Source of the DNA: Eimeria necatrix
Taxonomy: Eukaryota > Apicomplexa > Conoidasida > Eucoccidiorida > Eimeriidae
Assembly: GCF_000499385.1 (NCBI RefSeq)
Contig: NW_013654499.1
Location: 1 to 21,279 of the forward strand
Direction: 5' to 3'
DNA length: 21,279 nucleotides
Below, piece by piece: positions 9,837-20,468 of the stretch. Numbering within the stretch: the stretch's first letter is position 1; each line of letters opens with the position of its first letter. The notes beneath the pieces are model-generated. The model ran no database searches and was not told the origin of the DNA. It was given only the letters and a program-made list of their open reading frames with translations. The position numbers were made by a program, and so were the translations under genes.

Positions 9837-10369
9837 TGGGTGCGTTTCTTAAACCACCATTGAAGACTTTTTTCTGCATTTTCTGTCGCTTAAAAGGACG
9901 ATTTTCATTTCGATCTATGAGCAGGTGCAGGAGTATTCTATTTGCTCCCTCTTACGTTTCATTCGGCACAAGAGAGACTGCTCTTTTGCTTCGAAGATAC
10001 AAAGGCACTTTCTATATTCACAAAATTCTTGTTAAACAGACGTCCAACGAACGTGATTACCGGTAAAACAAATACTTGTGCTTTCGCTACAGAGACTATG
10101 TCGCCCGAGTCAGGATGAATAATATTTTGATGCGGCCGCTGGGAGCTTACATTAGCCACTTGCTCTTAAAATGGCCACCAGAAAGTGCGTCCATTCTGAT
10201 TACCCAACGACTTCAATGGGCATTTGAAAATTGTTCGTCGATTGCTATTATGTATTTTCAGGGGGAAAGTCATCATGGCATTATTTCAATCTCTTGTCAT
10301 CCGACCCCACAGGGAGGTCACTTGTTACTCGTGCTGTTGTGGGAGCAGCATGAGCGCACGAATTCATAG
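9837..10369 (+). other. Coding-like stretch with possible 30-base intron
   Basis: After the acceptor-like CTTCCGCACAG at 9836 a frame stays open to 10062, where GATTACCG/GTAAAA could be a donor. An acceptor-like TTTCGCTACAG ends at 10092. Removing 10063-10092 (30 bases) joins 'CG' to 'A' as an Arg codon and continues an open frame to TAG at 10367-10369. The second part includes NNILMRPLGAYISHLLLKWP and then SIAIMYFQGESHHGIISISC. Together about 168 codons would be open, longer than any uninterrupted frame in the window. A 30-base intron is far below the usual size outside nucleomorphs and some ciliates, and no domain was recognised. Two neighbouring chance frames are at least as likely. Confidence 0.15.
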
Positions 10370-13300
10370 CGAATACCATACCGTGTTCTCAACACAGTGA
10401 GGCCGCAGTAATGTGGGCCTGACAAGTGTACGCTTGTGATGATAACTTTGTATTTTGTGACATGCTTTGTGGAACGGGGTTGCCACCCGTGAGAGCAGAT
10501 GCTTGAGCAGCTTGTACGCCTATGGGCTGAAGAGAAGCTTCTTTAGTTGGAGCGTTCCAAAATGTTTTTGTTGGAACTCCATGCCAAAGCCCGAAAACGC
10601 ATGAACGACAATTTAAGTCGCCTTTAGAAATGGCCGCTGTTCATGCGCATGCTGGCTCACACTGTCAGAAGGCCTGAAAGCGGAGGATTCTGCTTGTGAA
10701 CATGATGCGTAATATTCGCGGCATCGAAAAAACAGTTTTCTCGGTTCAAAATCGGCGATAGGTCCTTGGTGAGGCTTTATGTCATTATTCAGGCATTATT
10801 TTGCAGTATCACCTTCGAAACTGCTGCCGCAGTCGTCCATCGCAAGATATATTTTGCAAGACTCACGTTAGCATTGATTAGACAACCGTTACTTTGGTCT
10901 ATTTCTAACAGCGAGTGGCTCTGAGGGGCGTTTTGATTACTAGATCGTGCGCTTCACGATAGAGCTGTCACAGCAAAGCGCCAGATGCAGAATGGTATGT
11001 GTCCGCAGAAAAGCGTGTTAAATACGTGAAACTCTGGTGCTTGACAAAATGGCAGCAAGTGCGTCTTTAGTTTCTGTGCCATATAGTTTTGTCAGCGCAT
11101 CAATATCTTTGCCAGTTGCCCTTCTGCACTTTGACCATCCGAAACAGCGTTTGTACGGATTTTAGTTTTCAGGGATTCTTGTAGAAATAGAACTTTGCCT
11201 TGTACCGTGGAGAATGTGTGTTACCTCTGAGAGTTTTAGCTCTCACGGAAATATAGCTGCAGAGAAACATTGCATAACTATCAGATTCTTGTTTTGTGTG
11301 CAACCCAGTGCGGTTTAAAGATTTCGCCCAGAACAAGTGGTTTTTCCGCCACCCAAACAGCCAATGACTTTGTGGTGGTTCTTAATATTCTTCCTCTAAT
11401 ATTTTTTTCGAATCGAAAATGGATTTGCCGCTGATTGCGATATGCTGAAATGCAAAGTGGGCTACATGGGCCTGCCTTTGCGTAATACGGGCTAGATGGT
11501 GCGTAGATCAGAAAAAAGAAGATGCTCCCATTGGGCCTGTTGTTAGTCAGGCTGCCCTGATTATCGCTTACATTCAAGTATTCGCGGGGAAAAGTTCTCT
11601 TGAACGTAGTGCCATTACGAGGAAGATATCCATAGCGAACACACTACTACAACGGGCCGGTGTTGTGGGCAAAAGAAAGTACGTACAGTTGATTTCGCGT
11701 ATCAACACCGGGCGAGGAAGGACGTAACGATACGAAAAGGAAATTTCAAGCGGTACTTGTTCGCAAGAAGCCGTGCGTTTGACCGCAACAATACTCATTG
11801 CTCTTATCTCCAGCGCCTTACAATAACGAGGATTCGGTAGCTAAGGCAACGCCGCGTGCACTTCACAAGGCCGAAACAATTTCATGCTACAATATTTTGA
11901 GCTCCGGCAAGCTATGTAAAAGTTCGGGAACAGGGCTCAATTAATTATTCTTTGCTTCTGCTTTCGAATATTCGAGTAGAAAAAGACCTTTGGCCGCCTT
12001 TTGTGCTCATTCCCAAACCTTCTGCGTGAGTAATGTAGTGAATGCTACAGTATGATGCGGGGTGTCGCATGGTCGTGCGTGTATAAACGTTTAAATGGAC
12101 GCACCACATGTCATCATATGCTGCACGTTTTGTGGCTAGCTATTCTTGGCTGACGAGAACGGCAAGGAAGAGGGCAATTGCTTATCATGCACTTGCTTCA
12201 CGAGCTGTTACACTTTCATTGTTAGTTCGTCTTTGCAGTTGGTATGTCCTGAATTTGATCGGAACCAGTGCTCAGGAAACTGCAAGCACGTTTTACTACG
12301 CCAAGCGTTTGCAGAGTGCTTTTTTTCGTGTGAAAATAGATTTTTGAAGCAGTGCAAATATTATGACCTCTATCAGTTCCATTCCAGCCTACTAGTTGCC
12401 TTGTTTCTCTTTTTGTGGATGATTTTACGCCATTAAGACGTTTGGGAATTATGGTGGACACCAGCTGCTCTGTAGCTACAATTTGCAAATTTCTAGTATT
12501 TGTCGCCGAATGTTAAACTTTGTCTCGCTGTGGGACACTTCTTGTTGGATCCAAATAAACGGGTTGTCAATAGGCAGTAAGCCTGATGAGACAGCAAAGG
12601 TCCCGGTAAGGACGGTAAGGCCCTTATGGTGCAGCATACAACATTGGCGAGGAATGGTATCATCAGCACACGTTTACGTCTGCAGGGCCCACGGCTTTTT
12701 AGAAGCGGAAGGGCGCTTACTTTTGATATTGATGCCAGATATCGTGGCAGGTACGCCTAGTTTGCCGTAGTAAGAAGCTGCATCTGACAGACAAATCCTA
12801 AGGTTTCTGCCACCCTAGTCCGTGAGTTTCATTGAAGGATGTTTCCAGCAGCTCTTTGCCTAGTGGTTTACAGCACCTACTGCAAGAATTTTCAATGATT
12901 TTATTTGGCTTATTTTGTCGGAAGCCTCGTTAATTCCATTATCCCCAAGAGTAGCCGACTCTTCTTAGGTACGTCTGACATTTCTCAGAAAGTACGCAAC
13001 ATGATCTGTGCAAGGCTTGGAAATACCATCAAGAATATTTGCATGCAGCCTCAGTTTCGGGCTGCCAAGGGTTTACGCCTAATAATATTCATGGGAGCGT
13101 CGAGTCGCTGTGGATGGAATGCTTTTAATCGTGCATTGCATGTCTGAGATCCAACAAACAGGGGAAGCATTGCGTCGTGTAGCTTGCGTTGAGCATGATT
13201 TGACGCTTTCGAAACGTCAAGACCAAAATGTATCGGCGCAAGGATTCACACTTCGAGGAGCTGAGTACATTTATGCGTGGCTACGTTATACGATGACGGA

Positions 13301-16300
13301 GACAAGTTCGTGAGTCACGTAAATCCAAAAGTGCTCTGTGATGTTTCAGACTGTATCCTGTGTTATCCGGAGGGCGAAACATTTTGGCAGGCAGGGGTAT
13401 GTTTCTTGAGTACCAGCCCAACTAGGGGTCGATATATATATGATTAAAGGACACTAACGTTACAGCATCATCTTTCAAGTTTTGGCCTGGTGGTAGGTGG
13501 CCATCAATATTCTGGTGATATTGAATGCCTCCAAGAAGTGTGTCTGTGGTTCGGTAATCCGAGGCTTTGCGTAGCAGCGTAGTGGGCACAGTCATACTGA
13601 GAACAAGGCCTTGCCATGGAGTTCATTGCAGCACGCCCTATGCAACGCGTAAAGAGGGCACGGGCGCAGCCTGCCAAACGAGCAGATGGTAAGGACACAG
13701 CGATATGTGTTTTGAGAAGCGTGAACGTAAGCAGTATGCTGGGTAGCGCAAAGCTCTCCTGTATGCACACGTAAGCAGTACACAGCACTTCCAGAGAACT
13801 CATAAACGTCTGCGGAGAAACATGCGTTTTGCAGGCTTCCAGTACCTAGCCAGTCTGCAGGACTAATTTGAAAAGATGTGCCCAAACGGTGAAAGCGCTT
13901 GGTTTGTGACTGGATCAGTGGCCAAGGCGTCAGCGCACTGCGCATTCATCATTCTGTGACATTTACCAACGCTGTCAGTGAAGAAATCGGCTTCTAGCTC
14001 GTACGCGCTTTTCCAATGTGCAAGTTGGCAAACGCGAAATTTGTTAGAGTCCCTTGTTCTTGACCTTGGTTGAGATGAACTGCTTATTGCGGCCACCCTG
14101 AATGAAGTGCCAATGTATTTTAATAGCAGTCTAAAACAGTCTTCCTTTTAATCTTGCTGAGACACAGACAGTCAAAGAGTATAGTATTGTCGCTCGTAGG
14201 ACGTACGTTCAGCCGAACGCGATTGAATGAGATTGAGAGAATCAGGACCTACCAGTGTGTAGTCAAGAGTGAAATCGTTTTTGAAATATGGACAGATGAA
14301 CATGTTTCTTTTTGGCTCCGGACATTCTGTGTCTGGCCAGCTCATCTGTTGACTAGACAAGCGTTTGTTTTTTTGTTTGTAGGAATACGGCGCAACAGCA
14401 CGTGAAACATGCTATTTGCTTACTACTTTGTGTGCATGATTTTTAATAATCGGCTACATGGTTTTGGTCCGGTTAACTAAGTGTGCTCGGCGGCTATCTT
14501 TGTGCACTGCGTTGTCCCCTTTGCAGATAAGGGCTCTTGCATCCTGTATAATAATTTTGTGAACTCTCATCTTCTTCAAAACCAAGTCATTCTGTTTTGT
14601 TGCAATAACGAGGCTCTGATGTTAACTGCCATTGCAAGCTTTCCCGATTTCTCAGCAGTCTTTACCGAGGGCGAGCGTAGTAGGGGGAAGTCTACGGTGC
14701 TAATCAGTCAGCAAAGATTTACAGCATAATGAACGTCACGGAGCAGTAAGATGATTACTCAGCTAGTGAGCTTCGAGTAGTGGAAGGAAAGGGCAGACGT
14801 GTTTGGAGGAGTTTGCGAAGGGATACCATTGCAAAAAGGATATTCGTTCCTTCTCTAACCCATCACTGAGGCTATGTCCCCACTATTCTAGGGTCACAGA
14901 ATGCAGTGTCGAATATAACAAGAAGTCCATAGCGTATTTTGTAGCATATGTCAAGGCAGATATTCAGGGATTAAGGCGTTTAGCGCAACGCGTGTGATGC
15001 CCGTTCAGGGATCGATCGATTCAGCAAGCTCAGCAGTGCAGTGGCCCATGCAACCAGTTTGTCTCAAGATACAGATGGTATCAACTTGCAACGAAAAGCG
15101 CAACACGTTTTAGGAAGTGCGTTTTGTAGGATTAGTCATCCTAGGCTTCGGGCGATAGTTGATACACGTTTGGCACTCTTGTGAAAGTGATACTGTAGAC
15201 GTTTTCCGCCTTAAAACGTAAAACTGTTCCTGTCTCGACTTGACAACTATTACTCCACAACTGCGGTTTTGTCGCCAGTGTTCCGTAGCTATAGTTACTT
15301 TGCTGAGCTGCTCTGACATCTGGTGCCCTTCACGAGGCATCTGTCGAAGTATTGTAGATCTGCTCGTAGCGCCTGAAGGCTTGAACATTTCGCTTCATCC
15401 TGGTTAGCAGGCAGTGCGCGCACTCGAGCATTTGGTGCTGCGGAATAACCATTATGTTTGTCTTCGCACTCTCTCGGATTCATTTCGTCCATTTTGTATA
15501 GCATCTATCCTTCCTGTGTGTTGCATGCCTGCACAAGCTGTAATCGTTCACGTTGTCGTTGCTGGTTTGATCCAATGTAGAAGTACAAGGAAAGACAGGC
15601 TTGGCGCTCCTATTACCGCCCATGCAGCTCATGCGAGTGCGTTGACCGCATGTTCGTAGGCATTTAGGTCTGCAATGGCGGTCGCTTTACTGGGTATTGT
15701 TACTAGGTGGTGAGTATCGAACAATATACATGATATCTGTCAAAACAAGAAATATTTTTGCTGGTCGTGAAACTGGTATTTGTGCAATAATGTGCTACGT
15801 AAGAGTTTCGAGTGAAAAGTGCCGACATTTGACGTCTTCAGGAGCATTTGGATACTGTTGAAGCCAATGTTATAGTTGGCACTAAATGCTTTTAGGGCAT
15901 GCGGCTTCTCGCTTTATTATGCCGCCTGGTCGTTTAGAGGAGCTTTTGCTGTCATTACAGTTTGTAGCGTGCTGGCGAGTTTGCGATTAGATTTGGAAAC
16001 ATTGCAGAATATTAGAAATATACTTTGCCAAATTGAGATAATTGTTTCATGGCACACGGTTCCTAGGTGCCTGCTTGGCATTAAGGAAGTACGTTTCTTT
16101 TGAGTGTGTTTCTGAGCCCTTGACACAAATGCAAGGTGCTTGCAGTGTTCCAGAATAGGCTGCTGCCCTTTCAACGATGACATGTATTACCTCCATTGTT
16201 GTCAACACTTCAGCGGTGCTTCACCAGAAGCCATTAAAGAAAAGCCTTCCGATACTTTTGCTGACCGCCATGCAGTCGGTGCGTCTGGTAGTGCAAATGC

Positions 16301-18794
16301 TAGTTCGATGCGGGCTTCACAATTTGGCACCAATGTCTCTGACGGCACGCACTCACTGATATCATATATTGACCTTCTGCATGAGAAGCCCCATCGGCAT
16401 TCCAATTATTCTGCAGTTAGTTATCTTCATTTTACAAAGTTACTGTAGAATCAAGGTTGCTCAGCACGTTGCGTTATCTGGAGCGTTCAGGGCTGTTCTT
16501 CGATGCATCAATCTTCGTTTTTGTAGGCATTTTCTTGATTTCTTCCTTGCATGCAGTAGGGCTTAGTTTAGGGGCTCTTACAGAGGTGCCTTTTTAACCT
16601 TGCAAAAGAGGGTGGGTTTAAGATAATTGAGGGAGGCATTTTCTGCGGGAAAGCTGCCAGATGGTATTTCGATGTATGGCATGCATGGCCTCAGAACTTT
16701 GCTGTGCGGCAATTTGTACTTGCACTGTTTACGTGGTCTTCAAGTTCTCATCCCTGAGTTGAAAGAGCTGCTGTAAGAATAGCTGCCACAGCAATTGTTC
16801 ACGTAAATGCTCCTTATCAGAACCCTAGCAAGCCACAACTGTGCCAGATGCACGACTAGGGCCATCCCATCTAGGTTTTCCAACGCTACGCAGATGGTGA
16901 GCCGGATCATGAGCCGCATCCTGGCCAAGAAGAATCTGTAGAGGAGCAGGAGACGTTCTTGAGCTTGGCCTAAGGAGCACTGCCAAGGCGTAGTTTACCT
17001 TCGCTGCATGTTTGGTTGTGAATCAATGCAACCCTAGTTTGTAGTGATGACCGGCAGCACAGTTTGCTGCTCACCGAGCAGAGGTCTTATATGCGGTCAA
17101 TTCGTAGCTGTTAAAGCACACGAGAAACGTTGGCAGAGCAGACGTTGCAAGATGCACTTGTTATTTGCTCTTGTTGTAAGGGTGGTTTTGGTGACAGCAT
17201 GCGGCGTGCCCTCGAGAGATCCTTTTTACTTTGCTTTTCAAGCATGTAGAGAGTATGTTTTGCGTGATTGCGCAACTCTATGAAGAGAAAGCCCTTAGAT
17301 ACTTACGCAGTGAATTGGAATCTGGATGCCGCATATGATGGCAGCACAGATACCATATACATGCCACGAAGCCGGAAGGTTTTTCTGGGATAAAAAGACG
17401 ATTTTAACTCTACGTTCGGGTTAAGCGTTGCCTAACATGTTTCCTTTAGCTCAATGCAGTTTGTAAGTTCGTTGGAGTATTACTTGAAAACGTCGTACGC
17501 TTACCAAGCCTCCAGGGAGCAAGATGCAAATATTTGCTAATTCCAGTTGCGTTTTTTTGTGATATTTTCATCGGATGGCTCTCTTCAACATGCTGGAAAT
17601 GTACGACTCTTGGTAACGGAAGCGCTTGAAGGGACTCCATGTCGTTGATAGGAGCACGCAGTGCGAACTAACCTGATTGCTGATACGGCGACCATTCTCA
17701 CACATGTCTCCACATCACAAAATATTTGACAATGCATAATCGCCAATTAGGCAGTGCGTTGTTAAGATGGAGAATCATCTGTGATTGGGCATCTATGACT
17801 CGAGGAGTTCGCACCTGGATGTGCTGAGGGAAAGTGTTCGTCATGTCTGATCTGCATATCTGTTGCAAATGCAAAGCATGTGCTCAGTAAATGTGTGGCT
17901 GTTCGGAGGTGGTGCATGGTCGTACCTGCACGTACCATCGACAAGTGTACCAGAAGTGAACGCACTCCAGACACAACTAATCACGGATTAATAATTCTGT
18001 ACTGCATGGCTACAGCCGAAGCGGCCAACTCCCCGTACATCTTAGTTGGCTTGCCTGTCGGCTTTGCAAGAATTCCGCTGCCACGTTTGAATGTTTTGAG
18101 CTCATTCTTGACGCATCGGGCACGTTTATCGTAATCAGCAATGCAACGGAGTGATTGTAGACCGGGATAAGAAGAGGCCGTACCTAGAGCAGCTCACAAT
18201 ATCCTACGAACTGAGCAGTTAGTAGGTCATTGCTTATGTGTTGTCACACATACGGACCTACGCTTTGTGCGGAGCCAGGATGCTTTTACGGCGGAGCCGT
18301 TTCGTGCAACAGTTTACGAGGCCTCAATTTTGGCGAGCCTAAGAATTTCTGGGGGCCCGTTTTGTGTTCGGATGTAACTGGGTTTTGAAGTGTTCAAGGT
18401 ATTCCAGTGTTAGTGGCCATCCTTCTTTTCTGTCTTCTGATTAGTCAATGCACTGTCCAGTGTGCGTATCAAGATACCATTTGATATGTCCTATTTGGCC
18501 AGCCGCAGCTGCACCTCTTGCAACATCGAGTGACTTCCACCACCCGACTAAGGTTCACGTTTGGCGAGGGGAAGTGGTCGCATTGCAACGTCTACTCGAG
18601 ATTTTAAGCTGGAAATAGAATTTCGCTTCTCCACTTAGCTCTTTCATGCGCTTCCAGACATTCACGGGCATAGATAATGGTTCTCGGCCATACAGAGTGA
18701 TTGTACCGCGATGTGGACTGCTGGCGTAGCTGCAAAGAGCATCAAAACTCCCAACTGGTAAGTGTGCGGCTGCGTCATCTGTGACCAAATCTGC
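10370..18794. other. Long interval with no supported gene
   Basis: Open stretches are 60-117 codons, overlap on both strands and show no family signature. Two plus-strand places have clear acceptor-like tracts inside open frames. One is TTCGTCTTTGCAG, ending at 12238, before a Cys-rich frame that ends at 12436 with the hydrophobic run SLLVALFLFLW. The other is CCCCTTTGCAG, ending at 14526, before a frame ending at 14729. Two frames at 16177-16359 and 16369-16566 are also hydrophobic and motif-free. Minor repeats are a 9-bp near-doublet CGGTAAGGA/CGGTAAGGC (12604-12621) and a short (TA)n run near 13433-13441. I recognised no tRNA, rRNA, snRNA, transposase or reverse transcriptase motif, and no long tandem array. 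Confidence 0.5.
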
Positions 18795-18860
18795 ATTCTA
18801 CACACCTGACACCGTGAATGCATATATATTCTACACACCTGACACCGTGAATGCATATAT
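18795..18860. repeat. Perfect 33-bp tandem duplication
   Basis: A 33-base unit beginning ATTCTACACACCTGACACCG and ending GCATATAT occupies 18795-18827 and repeats exactly at 18828-18860. On the minus strand it falls in a 71-codon open stretch (18662-18877), where it would duplicate eleven residues (YMHSRCQVCRI type). Being a multiple of three it leaves that frame intact, but the stretch has no other sign of being a gene. The identity implies a recent duplication. Confidence 0.95.
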
Positions 18861-20184
18861 AGACTTTTCCGCCGCATTCAGGGACTGATTAATTTCGAGA
18901 GTGTTTGCTAATGGAAAGAGAGTGCGCTTTCTCTAAAATGATCTGCCGAAAGCACGTTTTGCTTCCAAAAAGATTTTTTGTGTAGAGCTAGAAATCCCTG
19001 TTTTGGGGGATGTAAGGTTGTAGCTCACCTACGAAAATCTGCACTTACGCTCGCAAACCAGCTCGGTTGCTTCAGGCATCAACCCTGAATGCGGCACAAG
19101 ATCCACAATTGACCTGTTCTACAGAGTAAACGTAAGTCGCTTAAAATGGGGCTTCACTCACGTGTAAAGGTCGTAGGTCATTGCCTCAGAGTAGTCCGAA
19201 TTACGTCTTGCGCAAGGCCAGAATGCTCTGGTGGTGAAGCTTGTGCGTGCAGCTACTTACAAGGTCTTAGAGGTTCCGGCTCCGCTTTACTGGAACTTTA
19301 TAGACGTTTTTTCTCTGAAAACGCAGCCCTATCACTTGGAAGCACAGAAAACAATTTATAAAGTATCACTCTCATGTGCTGATGATGATGTGCAGTTCGT
19401 GCAGCGTCTTTTGCGATTACCGAGCTGTGTGTGACTTCAAGTTTGCAGTGAGTGCAGGCTGGTGCAGGCCCATAGGCTTTCACAACTGCGGTGCGTGTTG
19501 ATTTAAAAGGTTCTAAGAGGACGTGCCATCTGCGAGCTCAGTAGCTCTTTGATATAAAAGCACTGCTCCACGTTCGTGGAGCAAATGTTAAGCGCACATC
19601 CTGTTGCTGCGCTGGCATCTCTCTAGATGGAGGTCATCTTTCGCTTTGAGATCAAATACGCAGCATCAGTTTTTATGCCTGAACGTTTATGGCGAAGGAC
19701 TGCTCTTTTCCAAGTTTGTCGCTCCTATTGCTCGTGCCTAGGTGTAAGCCTTGACTGATCGGGCTCAACTCTGTTCACAAGCCTTGCTTTGGATGGCAGC
19801 TCATTCAGCGTAGCCACATCAAAGAGCTATCCTACTGAACGCTTTAAAGAATTGAAATACACAGGTGCGTTCTGTCGCGCCAGGTTGTAAGCTGTTTGAA
19901 ACCCAGGCGGCCTGCTAACGGGCAAAAAGCACGAGCTTAATAGTCGACATTAACTCGGCACGGGTGCTGAAGATTTTTCATGGTAGTGCGCATCATTCGT
20001 TTGCTACACACATGCTGTATTTGTGTGGCTATGCGTTGCTTCGATATGAAGGTTATTTTCCAGTTTCTTAAGGCAAGGTAGCGTGACGTTTTAGGGTGAA
20101 ATCCATTTTCTCAAACTTCGCTGCATCTCCTAGCTAGTTACAGGTAATCGGTGTAATGAATACTCTCAGGGATCGCCTTTTCTC
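18861..20184. other. No supported gene; one hairpin
   Basis: Plus-strand open stretches at 19146-19361 and 19231-19434 overlap in different frames and carry no motif. The only structure seen is the hairpin at 19564-19583, just downstream of a TATAAAAG sequence (19553-19560). TATAAAAG resembles a TATA box, but no transcript start or gene can be attached to it. Confidence 0.45.
19564..19583. repeat. Perfect 8-bp hairpin with 4-nt loop
   Basis: TGCTCCAC, loop GTTC, then GTGGAGCA forms a perfect stem of 8 pairs, five of them G-C. The flanking bases do not extend the pairing and no T-run follows. It could be an RNA hairpin or a dyad site. It does not match the histone 3' stem-loop consensus (six-pair stem with a UUUC-type loop). 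Confidence 0.8.
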
Positions 20185-20251
20185 ACCAGAAGCACTGGTT
20201 GATGCGAGCGAAACGTACGTTTGGCGCGCATCAACCAATGCTTCGTCTGGT
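20185..20251. repeat. 67-bp foldback with palindromic centre
   Basis: The left arm (20185-20206) begins ACCAGA and ends GGTTGATGCG. The right arm (20227-20251) begins CGCATCAACC and ends TCTGGT. They pair over 21 of 22 left-arm positions, with one C/T-type mismatch and a 3-base bulge in the right arm. The 20-base centre (20207-20226) contains the perfect 12-bp palindrome AAACGTACGTTT. The termini ACCAGA/TCTGGT resemble short terminal inverted repeats, but I see no flanking target-site duplication. Readings include a minimal foldback/MITE remnant, a structured RNA element or a regulatory dyad. There is no open frame specific to it. Confidence 0.88.
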
Positions 20252-20304
20252 ATGTTGGCACTGTAAATGCAGAAAGTGAGGGGGCATCGCCGACAGTCAT
20301 TATT

Positions 20305-20468
20305 GCTCCTTTATTTTTTAAGGCAGCTGCAGTCATGTAGCATTTTCAGTCTTATTATCACAAAGACGTTTGTTGGCTCCTTTATTTTTTAAGGCAGCTG
20401 CAGTCATGTAGCATTTTCAGTCTTATTATCACAAAGAAGTTTGTTGGCTCCTTTATTTTTAAGGCAGC
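20305..20468. repeat. 71-bp tandem repeat, about 2.3 copies
   Basis: A 71-base unit beginning GCTCCTTTATTTTTTAAGGC occupies 20305-20375 and 20376-20446. A third, partial copy covers 20447-20468. Copies one and two differ at one base near the end (CAAAGACG versus CAAAGAAG). The partial third copy has lost one T from the T-run. Each unit contains GCAGCTGC and CTGCAG. The unit is not a multiple of three and the repeats abut with no spacers, so it is neither coding nor a CRISPR array. It lies 53 bases downstream of the foldback. Confidence 0.95.

Noticed and set aside
10738..10760. TCGGTTCAAAATCGGCGA, tRNA T-arm-like sequence
   Set aside because: GGTTCAAA resembles a B-box, but no matching A-box, anticodon arm or acceptor pairing could be found at the right spacing.
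12604..12621. CGGTAAGGA/CGGTAAGGC doublet as alternative tandem splice donors
   Set aside because: The doublet is real, but no exon can be defined upstream of it, and a 9-bp near-repeat is common by chance.
13431..13444. (TA)n microsatellite
   Set aside because: Only about five dinucleotide units, so ordinary background.
18226..19184. Shared 12-mer GTAGGTCATTGC near 18226 and 19172
   Set aside because: Several shared 12-mers are expected by chance in 21 kb, and the flanks do not match.
20305..20468. CRISPR array
   Set aside because: The 71-base units abut directly with no unique spacers, the unit is too long, and no cas-like genes or prokaryotic context exist.
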